Positions 44,728-54,569 of a DNA stretch of 64,000 bases are shown piece by piece. The stretch is from Pollenia angustigena. Its lineage: Eukaryota > Arthropoda > Insecta > Diptera > Polleniidae. Positions within the stretch are counted from its first letter, which is position 1. Each line of letters opens with the position of its first letter. The stretch lies in NCBI GenBank assembly GCA_930367215.1, contig OV884059.1:34525882-34589881 (forward strand). The letters are read 5' to 3'. The translations under genes were made by a program, and so were the position numbers. The notes beneath the pieces are model-generated. The model did no database searches. It saw nothing but the letters and a program-made list of their open reading frames with translations, and had not been told where the DNA came from.

Positions 44728-45229
44728 TCTTACACTCGCAGCCATCGACGACTGCTGACGTCACTAGTCAAACATCAATCCTTAAACCAAATTGTATTTT
44801 AACATTTGGTAGATCGAAATTTGCTTTCCTGAATGATTATCCATTTTAATTGATTTTACATGTTTTTTCCTTTACTTCTGTTTTTTCGTACTTTCGTCAA
44901 GAATTTTTCTTGAAGTCCAAGTACATTTTTTTGGTTTTTCACTTTGTCTTTCTCTTTTCTGTTGACCTTTTTCAGCACAACTTGAAGGACAAATGTACAC
45001 ATAGAGCTCGTGCCTTAGCTTTAACAATAATTAGTATTGTGGTTATTTTGTTGAACCATTTATGGTTTTTAATCCAAATTTTTAATATTTTTAATTAGGC
45101 TTAAGTTCATGAAATTTAATTTTTATTAAATTATTTTTATGAAGAAAGGAATTTTTACAACATGAAAATCAATTAAAATTGTTATTGATAATCTTTCATT
45201 CTTGACGTGGCTCGGGCTCGAACCCTGGC

Positions 45230-45290
45230 CGGCAGGTTACCATGACATGTTTCGATCGCAACCACTCGATCTCCTCAGATGGATTTGCCG
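45230..45290 (-). ncRNA. type I hammerhead ribozyme, unit 2
   Basis: Identical core and stems to unit 1, shifted by 563 bp; predicted cut between 45,244 and 45,243. Confidence 0.85.
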
Positions 45291-45792
45291 TCTTACACTC
45301 GCAGCCATCGACGACTGCTGACGTCACTAGCCAAACATCAATCCTTAAACCAAATTGTATTTTAACATTTTGTAGATCGAAATTTGCTTTCCTGAATGAT
45401 TATCCATTTTAATTGATTTTACATGTTTTTTCCTTTACTTCTGTTTTTTCGTACTTTCGTCAAGAATTTTTCTTGAAGTCCAAGTACATTTTTTTGGTTT
45501 TTCACTTTGTCTTTCTCTTTTCTGTTGACCTTTTTCAGCACAACTTGAAGGACAAATGTACACATAGAGCTCGTGCCTTAGCTTTAACAATAATTAGTAT
45601 TGTGGTTATTTTGTTGAACTATTTATGGTTTTTAATCCAAATTTTTAATATTTTTAATTAGGCTTAAGTTCATGAAATTTAATTTTTATTAAATTATTTT
45701 TATGAAGAAAGGAATTTTTACAACATGAAAATCAATTAAAATTGTTATTGATAATCTTTCATTCTTGACGTGGCTCGGGCTCGAACCCTGGC

Positions 45793-45853
45793 CGGCAGGT
45801 TACCATGACATGTTTCGATCGCAACCACTCGATCTCCTCAGATGGATTTGCCG
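45793..45853 (-). ncRNA. type I hammerhead ribozyme, unit 3
   Basis: Identical core and stems to unit 1; predicted cut between 45,807 and 45,806. The fourth, outermost unit starts at the cut position (46,370) and so carries only the 3' product side. Confidence 0.85.
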
Positions 45854-46658
45854 TCTTACACTCGCAGCCATCGACGACTGCTGACGTCACTAGTCAAACA
45901 TCAATCCTTAAACCAAATTGTATTTTAACATTTGGTAGATCGAAATTTGCTTTCCTGAATGATTATCCATTTTAATTGATTTTACATGTTTTTTCCTTTA
46001 CTTCTGTTTTTTCGTACTTTCGTCAAGAATTTTTCTTGAAGTCCAAGTAAATTTTTTTGGTTTTTCACTTTGTCTTTCTCTTTTCTGTTGACCTTTTTCA
46101 GCACAACTTGAAGGACAAATGTACACATAGAGCTCGTGCCTTAGCTTTAACAATAATTAGTATTGTGGTTATTTTGTTGAACTATTTATGGTTTTTAATC
46201 CAAATTTTTAATATTTTTAATTAGGCTTAAGTTCATGAAATTTAATTTTTATTAAATTATTTTTATGAAGAAAGGAATTTTTACAACATGAAAATCAATT
46301 AAAATTGTTATTGATAATCTTTCATTCTTGACGTGGCTCGGGCTCGAACCCTGGCCGGCAGGTTACCATGATATTTTTCCAAAAAAAGGTCTTATCAGAA
46401 ATGTGTGTTTTTCTCCAAAACAATCCATAAACACACACAAAAAATAAAAATAAATATTTTTCCAATTTCTTCCTCAAGGTCTGTCTGTCGGTCTGTGTAT
46501 CTGTCCATATTCAAGACACAATACCCTTATCATCTCACACCCCATAAATTATTAATTTTAATATCAGCGCTTTGAAAAAAATTGTCCACAACAAATATTT
46601 CCAAAAATCAAGTGCATCTACAAGTACTCAGGATGTCTGTCTGCCTATTGATCTACAT

Positions 46659-46862
46659 CAGTGATAACCAAGCCCCGAACTGAGAAAGCCCCGAACGCAC
46701 GCACACAAAGATATTATGTGCTTGTGTGTGGTCGCAGAGACTGATGATAGTCTGATGTTTTGAAACGAACAAAGTTGTAATATACATGTGAATTGCCGGC
46801 CATGTCTGTGTGAAAAATACGATTATTGACTGGCTCGCGAGTCTATGGAGTGGTTATCACTG
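46659..46862. mobile_element. hAT-like MITE, copy 3 (204 bp)
   Basis: Duplicate of copy 2 carried along by the segmental duplication: same ends, same ATCTACAT flanks (46,651-46,658 and 46,863-46,870), near-identical interior. Confidence 0.95.
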
Positions 46863-48022
46863 ATCTACATGCATGCATACATATCCACAAAAACTAAATC
46901 ACATCTTTTTCAAGTGCATCTACACAGTAAGTCCGTCTATCGATCACAACAAAGGAAAGGCTTCAACAATGCACCCAACACTTGTGCATTGGTCCCCCAA
47001 CATTTTTCTAAATCTCAGCTTTATTGCTATCCTATAAAATTTAAGGATTTTTTTACGACTTTGTTTTTAAATTTTTTAAAAAATTTGACCAACTTTAACA
47101 CGTGTTCATGAATTTCCCCCTAATTTTTTTCCAAATGCTCAGTTTTATGGCTTTTTTTTAATTTATGACATTTTAATTGACATTTTTATGGCTGTTTTTT
47201 AAATTTATGACCTTTATAACGACTTAAAAAATCAACGATGACCTTTAATGGCTTTTATTACTTTCCCCCAATACTAAACCTATAGGAAGTTGACCTTTTA
47301 ACGACTTAAAAAACCAACGATGACCTTTAATGGCTTTTATTACTTTCCCCCATACTAAACCTATAGGAAGTTGACCTTTTAATGGCTTTAAATCCAAAGT
47401 GAAGCAACTCTCTCATTACCCATATACTGTTGTTTGAATATCATTAAAATGAAATATGGCCCGAATAAGAGACAACCGGTTTTGAACTTCGCTTTTCACA
47501 AGGACCCAGCATATATATACTTTATAGGGTGTAGGATCAATATTGTAGAAATTACAAACGGAATGACAAAGTTATATATACCCTTTTTACCTTCGGTGAA
47601 GGGTATAAGAAGAGTAATTTTTGGGAATTCAGTATTTCGGTTATAACTCAGGCATTTTTTAACCGATTTGACAGATTTATATTTACTTGAGTTATAAAGT
47701 TTGGACTCGGAGAGATATATGGTTCCCGAAAGTGGTTATTTAAAAAAAAAATTAAATCTGGTCATAAAATATGTTCTACTAAAAAAAATCCGATATTTTG
47801 GTATCTACGTCATATCCATAGTACGTATGGCAGCCCTAAAATGTAGGTTTTTTAGCCCATTTTTGAAGTATTTTGCTCATAAATTACCCATTGTCTAACC
47901 AATTTGATAGTTTTATATACCGACGTGTTAAGGAAGAATTTTACCATTCACTTAATTTATATTTATATATAAACATTTATATATACTTGTATACATATAT
48001 TTTAACAAAGTTAATTATAAAC

Positions 48023-49490
48023 AAGTAAGAGTGCTATATTCGGCTATGCCGAATCTTATATACCCTTCACCATGGTTTGGAAAGAACAGAAGTTTATATA
48101 TATATTTAAATATATGTATATATATATGTATATTTATAAAATATATATAGTTTAGTTTTATTTAATTATTTGCACATGATTGCGTGCTATTAAATATATT
48201 AAAAGTTTAATTAATATATAGCACGTTAAGTTTTGATCGAATTTCAGTATTTGGTCATACCGACATCTTAAAGTATAAAATTACCATTTACTTTGGTGAT
48301 AAAACTTGTAGTCGGGAAGTTCTATGGTTCACGAAAATAGGTATTAAAAAAAAAACTATATTTTTGACATTACTTTTTTTCTAAGTTTCCGAGTTTTTCT
48401 AAAGATTTCCGATATTTTGATATCTAAAACGTAAGAATAGGTCATAATACAGCTCTAAAATTTTAGCTTTTATAAAAATGTTAATGTTTTTAGTCCTTTT
48501 TTGGAGTATTTTGCACATAACTTAACCATTTTTAACCGATTTGGCAGATTTATATACCAACGTGCTTAAAAATAATATTTCCATTAAATTGGCTTTTAGG
48601 CATATATATATATACCTACATATGTGTACATATATTTAAGCAAACTTAATTATAAAAAAAACAAACTTAATTATAAAAAGAGTAACTTTTGGGATTTCAG
48701 TATTTTGATTATAACTCATCCATTTTTTAACCGATTTGACAGATTTATATACCGACGTGTTTAGCAAGAAATTTAACATTTACTTGTGTTATAAAACTTG
48801 GACTCGGGAAGATCCATGGTTACCGAAAATGGGTATTTAAAAAAAATTTTGGTCATAACTTTTTTTTATCTGAACCGATTTTCCCGAGTTCTTTATAAAA
48901 TATGTTCTACTAAAAATTTCCGATATTTTGGTATATAAGTCATATCCATAGGACATATGACAGCCCTAAAATTTAGGTTTTTATACAATTTTTAATTTTT
49001 TTTGTACGGGAGGTACCACGCCCACTTCTCCTATCCCGCCCACATTTTGTAGGGTGGTGTGTATTGACAACCTAAATGTGTGTACCTAATTTGGAAACTT
49101 TGGCTCTTACCGTTCTCCAGATATACAGAAAAAAGCAATAAAAATACAACAACAACAAGGGATTTTTGGAAAAAATTAGAGGCAGTCGTGGTTTTTTGAT
49201 CATATCTCAGCCATTTGTGGACCGATCTTGCTGAATTTCAATAGCACGAAATGGTGGACTATATGTGACATAAATGTAAAACAACCTAGCCGCTATCATG
49301 TCTGGTTTTCCCGGAAAACACATATCAAGCGTAAGACGGACAGACGGACGGATATCGTTAAATCAACTTCTCTCCTCATAAGGACCCAGAATATATATAC
49401 TTTATAGGGTCTAAGATCAATATTGTAGAAATTACAAACGGAATGACAAACTTATATATACCCTTTTCCACCTGTGGTGAAGGGTATAAA
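48023..49490 (+). repeat. long copy of the dispersed repeat (about 1.47 kb)
   Basis: Runs from ACAAGTAAGAGTGCTATATT to GGTGAAGGGTATAAA. Internal landmarks: ACCGATTTGACAGATTTATA, GGTACCACGCCCACTTCTCC, AGACGGACAGACGGACGG, CCAGAATATATATACTTTAT. Non-coding. Comparable repeats with a GTATAC-like end are widespread in flies; I cannot name the family. Confidence 0.7.
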
Positions 49491-50997
49491 AATGAAATCA
49501 ATAAAAAAAAAAAAAGGGTATAAAAAGGGTAAATTAAAAGGCGTAAATATGTATAAAATATACTTATATGAAGTTCATAAATATATTTAAAAAATTTTAA
49601 AAAGTGAAAAACTGACCAATTTCTTTTTAGATAAAAAGATTTATAAAATAAAAAAACAAAAAATAAAAAACAAAAAAAAGAATGGAATGAATGGGATTTG
49701 AACCAGTAAACCAATAAGACATTGTTAAGAGGCAGACCGTTTAGACCGTTCGACCATCGAACCGCATGAGAAGTCGTTGTTGATTTGAGTATGTGATATC
49801 CATAATTATTTATATTAAATTAAAGTATGTATGTGTTTGTTGTTTGTGTGTAATACAGAAGGTAATATTAAATAAAAAAAAAAAAGAAGTTTACCGCAAG
49901 TATTTTAAATGAAAAAAACCACAAAAAAAACAACTATTTTACAGGGTTACCATTAACCGTTTTGAAACGTAAACTTTCGTTTTGGTTAATAAAAGTCGCA
50001 AACCAATTTAAATGTTTTTTATTTATCAACAATACAACATAAACATACCAAGAAATTGCTTAAATTGTGTATGCTTTTAAATCGCTTTTGTGCAGAAGAT
50101 CACGTGATTTGAAATCACATGTGCCTACTGAAATCACACGTGTGATATTTTAGCGTCCCGTTTTTGTGTGATCTTCAATTGCAGAAAGCACACCAAGAAA
50201 CACAACAACGGTATGACTTTCAAAACACCACAAAGTCACAGGTGTGATTTCAGAACAGGCCCGTATATAGGTATATATGAATATATTTTTGTATAAATTG
50301 TCTAAAAAAGTGACTGATATGTTATCAATGTCAGCAATAAAAAGGCAAAGATTGCTTTTAATATTTTGACGACACTAGATGACTGTTCGTTATGTTAGCG
50401 GTTTTTTGTAGTCGTAAAATTATATGATGAGGGCATTTCTAATATTCCCTAAATACAATTTTTTTTAGAGTGGATAACCCTGCTTGTTTGTATGGTTTTT
50501 AAGCAGTGTGACCATTTTGGCAATTTTGCAGCTTTACTTAGATTAAACATTTTAATTTAGCTAAAATACTTTCATTAAGCGCTTCGCATTTTTTTAAGCA
50601 TTTTAATTGAATGTTTCTAGCTTTTTTAGAATTATTTTAAAAATTGAAGAATAGGTATTGATATAACTTAAGTTTTTTATGTATTATAATAAATTATAAT
50701 AAATTTTGACTAAAAAAAATAGTTGTAGTCAAAATGAAATTTCGTATGGAAATGGATAATTCTTATTTTATTGTAAAAAAATTTTCATTTTATTTTTTTA
50801 CAAGACGATAAGCCTGCATGTTTGGGCGATTTTTAATGAAGACTTTTAAGTAGTGTGGGAATTTTTTATTTTTGAAAGTAAATTCAGCACAAAAAACTTA
50901 GATTTAGCTGTAAAATTTCCATTTGGCATTTTATTAGCTTTTTAGAAAAATGTTTTAAGCTTCTTTTGATTAATTTTTAAAGTTGGATGAAATAGTC
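49491..50997. other. non-coding, includes a SINE-like piece
   Basis: AT-rich DNA without ORFs. At 50,095-50,260 several GTGATTT/AAATCACA words form a loose inverted arrangement (ATCACGTGAT, GAAATCACACGTG, GGTGTGATTTCAG) that may be a decayed palindromic MITE. Confidence 0.4.
49681..49768 (-). repeat. tRNA-derived SINE-like piece
   Basis: Minus strand: TGGTCGAACGG (A box) and CTGGTTCAAATCCC (B box) about 50 nt apart, followed by an A-rich tail (T-rich on plus, 49,600-49,680). No acceptor-stem pairing, so not a working tRNA gene. Confidence 0.65.
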
Positions 50998-51000
50998 TTA

Positions 51001-51317
51001 AGCGGCCCATACACTTGCAATATTACTGTATATGATATTCGCCATATTATTTAAATTTTGTCCTATATTATGCAATAAGTCGCACAATGGTTTCATTCAT
51101 TCAATAAAAAGGTGAACATAAACTATAGGATAGCATAAACAGCATTATACAATGTTGCCAACACATTTCACTTTCTTTTCGTTGTGCAATAAAAATCAAA
51201 AGTCTTTTGATTGTTGCCAATATATTGTGCTACCATCGAATATATCACATACACATTGGCGATATAATTGTACAATACGTAAAATTGAACAATTTTATTG
51301 CAAGTGTATGATCCGCT
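51001..51317. mobile_element. PIF/Harbinger-like MITE (317 bp)
   Basis: Ends AGCGGCCCATACACTTGCAA ... TTGCAAGTGTATGATCCGCT are flanked by TTA (50,998-51,000 and 51,318-51,320), the 3-bp TWA duplication of this superfamily. Non-coding. Confidence 0.75.
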
Positions 51318-51990
51318 TTAGCGATTAAAACTAAAATAAATTGTTATAAACTAACTTTTACGCAATTAATGATGACTGTTTTTTTAAAATATAAAAAAAA
51401 TAATCTGGTCTAAATATGTCTGTAAATTCTTTTAAATCAAAATAGCTATAAAACCGTTTGTATTTTGTTTTTATTAGAGGGCCTTCCAATTTCAAGGTTA
51501 ACCAATTGTGGTATTTATATCTGATGCTTTATCAAATCTACCTAAATACTTGTTTAAATATTACCATTTATTTTAATTTTGTTTAAAATGAGTCACTTAA
51601 ATGTATAAGGATTTAAAACAATATAATGAACAACTTTAAGAATTATTTGTAGCGTTTTCAAAATAATTTTTAGCATTTCTTTGCCTTGCCTAATGTCAGA
51701 GTAAGCTGTGAACAAATTTTAAGATCTGTTTCTATGTCATTGGGTTCGTCAATAAAATTATCCTAACTTAAATGTTTCTAGCTTTTTGATTAAATTAAAC
51801 ATTTACGTACGCAAATACTTATTGTTGAATGTTTTGTTTTCAAATAACAAATGGGATTTTTTTTAGAAATAATAATATTTTTTAAAAATAATATGGCAAC
51901 ACGTGTAAGATTTTTGAATTGAAATGTAAGAAGAGACAATCCGTCTCTATAACTGAAAAAAAAGCAACAATCATGAAAACAATGCCTACC
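51318..51990. other. non-coding AT-rich DNA
   Basis: No feature recognised. Confidence 0.4.
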
Positions 51991-52196
51991 CAAGGCGAAT
52001 TAACTACAGGTGGTGTCGAAACGGCATCTGATTTTGACAGTTCGGGCTTATTTGTTTTGATTTGTTAGTGTTTTGCTAATAATGGTTGACATTTCGAGCT
52101 AATGGCACTAACAATGCAATGCAAAAAGCCGTATGTTGTTTCTGTTGTTTTTGGATTGTTGTAGTTCCGACACCACCTGTAGTTGAATTTGCCTTG
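51991..52196. mobile_element. MULE-like MITE (206 bp)
   Basis: Inverted ends CAAGGCGAATTAACTACAGG ... CCTGTAGTTGAATTTGCCTTG (about 28 bp, two mismatches) are flanked by the 8-bp duplication TGCCTACC (51,983-51,990 and 52,197-52,204). It shares the terminal word CAAGGCGAATT with the 1.4-kb element at 20,055. Confidence 0.8.
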
Positions 52197-52421
52197 TGCC
52201 TACCAATACACATAAATAACTTTTGCATATTCGTACATACTTAGGTATTTAAATTTAAGCCAAAAACAAATTGTAAAATATTTTTTTTGTTTCACATGTA
52301 AGGCGAACGATGCATATTTATATTGTCAATAAAATGAAAAAATCAAAAATCGCTGAATAATTTTAAAATCGTTTATAGAAATATTTATGGAAAAAGTTAA
52401 AAAATTTTTGTTTGGTAAAGG

Positions 52422-52505
52422 TGGAGATGCCGAGATTTGAACCCCGGCAATATAACAAACAAACCTTCTTGGGCAACCGCCCAGACCATTGAGCTATTAA
52501 CCTTG
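52422..52505 (-). repeat. tRNA-derived SINE-like piece
   Basis: Minus strand: TAGCTCAATGG (A box) and GGGGTTCAAATCTCGGC (B box). The tail side is A-rich (plus-strand T/A-rich at 52,330-52,420). No acceptor pairing. Confidence 0.65.
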
Positions 52506-52654
52506 TTAATAATAAAGCATTATAATAGAATATACTTCGTCATATTATTAGTTTAATTTGTAGGTATGTATTTTTCAATTAAAGCGAACAATCATGTACA
52601 AGCATGTGTACATGTTTCAAATAAAAAAACAAAAAAACAACAACCACAAGGGTT

Positions 52655-54157
52655 TTTTTTGGAAAAATTAGAGGCAGTCGTGGTTTTTTGATCATATCTC
52701 AGCCATTTGTGGACCGATCTTGCTGAAATTCAATAGCAAGAAATGGTGGTCTATATGAGTTATTTTGGCTATAAAACTTGGACTCGGGAAGATCTATGGT
52801 TCCTGAGAATGGGTATTTTTCAAAAAAAAATTAATATTTTGGTCATAAATTTTTCGTATCTGAACCGATTTTCCCGAGTTTTTTATAAAATATGTTCTAC
52901 TAAAAATTTCCGATATTTTGGTATATAAGTCATATCCATAGGACATATGACAGCCCTAAAATTTAGGTTTTTATACAATTTTTTTTTGTACGGGAGGTAC
53001 CACGCCCACTTCTCCAATCCCGCCCACATTTTGTAGGGTGGTGTGTATTGACAACCTTAATGTTTGTACCTAATTTGGAAACTTTGGCTCTTGCCGTTCT
53101 CCAGATATACAGAAAACAGCAATAAAAATACAACAAAAAGGGATTTTTGGAAAAAATTAGAGGCAGTCGTGGTTTTTTGATCATATGTCAGCCATTTGTG
53201 GACCGATCTTGCTGAATTTCAATAGCAAGAAATGGTGGACTATATGTGACATAAATGTAAAACAACCTAGCCGCTATCATGTCTGGATTATCCGGAAAAC
53301 ACATATCAAACGTAAGACGGACAGACGGACATCGTTAAATCAACTTCTCTTCTCATATGGGCCCAGAATATATATACTTTATGGGGTCTAAAATCAATAT
53401 TGTGGAAATTACAAACGTTATGACAAACTTATATATACCCTTTTACACCTGTGGTGAAGGGTATAAAAAGAGTAATTTTTGGGGACTCAGTATTTCGGTT
53501 ATAACTCAGCCATTTTTTAACCGATTTGACAGATTTATATACCGACGTGTTGAAGAAGAAATTTACCATTTACTTTAGTTATAAAGCTTGGACCCGGGTG
53601 ATCTATGGTTCCCGAAAGTGGGTATTTAAAAAAAAAAATTTAATTTTGGTCATAACTTTTTTGTATCTGAACCGATTTTTTTTATAAAATATGTTCTATG
53701 TTTCCGATATTTTGGTATATAAGTCATATCCATAGGACATGTGGCAGCCGTAAAATTTAGGTTTTTATACAATTTTTAATTTTTTTTGTACGGGAGGTAC
53801 CACGCCCACTTCTCCAATTCCGAGGATGGAGTGTATTGGCAACCTAAATGTGTGTACCTAATTTGGAAACTTTGGCTTTTGCCGTTCCCCAGATATACAG
53901 CAAAAAGTAATAAAAATACAACAAACACAAGGGATTTTTACAAAAAAATTAGAGGTAGTCGTGGTTTTTTGCTCATATCTCAGCCATTTGTGGACCGATC
54001 TGGCTGAATTTCAATAGCAAAATTAAAATAAGAATACCTGACATAAAGATTCCCCAACCAAGTCCCCATCACATCTGGGGGCTTCGGAAAGCTCATTTCA
54101 ACAGACAGACGGACAGATGGACAACCGGTTTTGAACTTCGCTTTTCATAAGAACCCA

Positions 54158-54193
<36 letters not shown>

Positions 54194-54285
54194 TTTATAG
54201 GGTATAGGATCAATATTGTAGAAATTATAAACGGAATGACAAAGTTATATATACCCTTTCTACCTTCGGTGAAGGGTACAAAAAC
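52655..54285 (+). repeat. two adjoining partial copies of the dispersed repeat
   Basis: Copy 1 spans about 52,655-53,465 and copy 2 about 53,466-54,285; each contains GGTACCACGCCCACTTCTCC and ends GTGAAGGGTA. A pure AT run sits at 54,160-54,190. No gene. A non-repeat spacer at 54,286-54,569 precedes the next transposon. Confidence 0.7.
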
Positions 54286-54569
54286 ACAGTATTTGACACA
54301 ACAATAACTTGGTGTGGAGAACTCTGAAAAAGAAACAAATGAATTCGTGCAGGGCTTTAGTACATTGTATAAGTGTACATAACTTTTACAATAACAATTT
54401 AAAATAATAAAATAACTAACAAATACAAAGATTACTAATTAATTAATCTAATTCTTAACTAAAGTTACTTTCGTAACAATATGACCCGTAAAAAGCTTAG
54501 TGTTGTAAAATATGTGTTATTTAGACTACCCAGTATATATTGTTTTTGATAACACAGTACAACAGCCAA

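Larger units (their letters stand above)
44507..46370 (-). mobile_element. retrozyme-like tandem array: 3.3 x 563 bp, 8-bp target duplication
   Basis: Exact 563-bp periodicity (B-box word GGGCTCGAACC at 44,651, 45,214, 45,777 and 46,340), units about 99% identical. The whole array is flanked by ATATTTTT (44,499-44,506 and 46,371-46,378); TIR copy A at about 38,517 shows the empty site. On the minus strand each full unit contains a type I hammerhead motif and a tRNA-like A box (AGATCGAGTGG) and B box (GGTTCGAGCCC). The minus-strand 5' end of the array, CATGGTAACC, coincides within 1 nt with the predicted ribozyme cut (GTC/ATGG). The last unit is partial (175 bp) and ends in AATTTGGATTA. No ORF of note; small repeated frames are chance. 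Confidence 0.85.
44356..47428 (-). repeat. right TIR copy B, split by the ribozyme array and the MITE
   Basis: Same as the right TIR copy A, again ending CATATACT before GTTGTT (47,429-47,434). Interrupted at 44,507-46,370 (plus 8-bp duplication) and 46,659-46,862. Confidence 0.9.
40324..48010 (-). repeat. tandem duplicate of polB 5' part + right TIR + flank (copy B)
   Basis: This segment repeats about 35,957-40,170 in the same orientation: polB from the ExoII/ExoIII boundary to its ATG, the complete right TIR, GTTGTT and about 580 bp of flank. Net of three insertions (517, 982 and 1864 bp plus duplications) its length is about 4.3 kb, equal to copy A. The breakpoint at 40,323 joins a dispersed-repeat end to AGGTTACTAGC within polB. 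Confidence 0.92.

Noticed and set aside
44850..45661. Identical 82-codon ORFs in successive array units
   Set aside because: They are repeats of the 563-bp unit on the strand opposite to the ribozymes, with no protein-like composition; chance frames.
49681..49768. Functional tRNA gene
   Set aside because: A and B boxes are present but there is no acceptor-stem pairing and an A-rich tail follows, so it is SINE-like.
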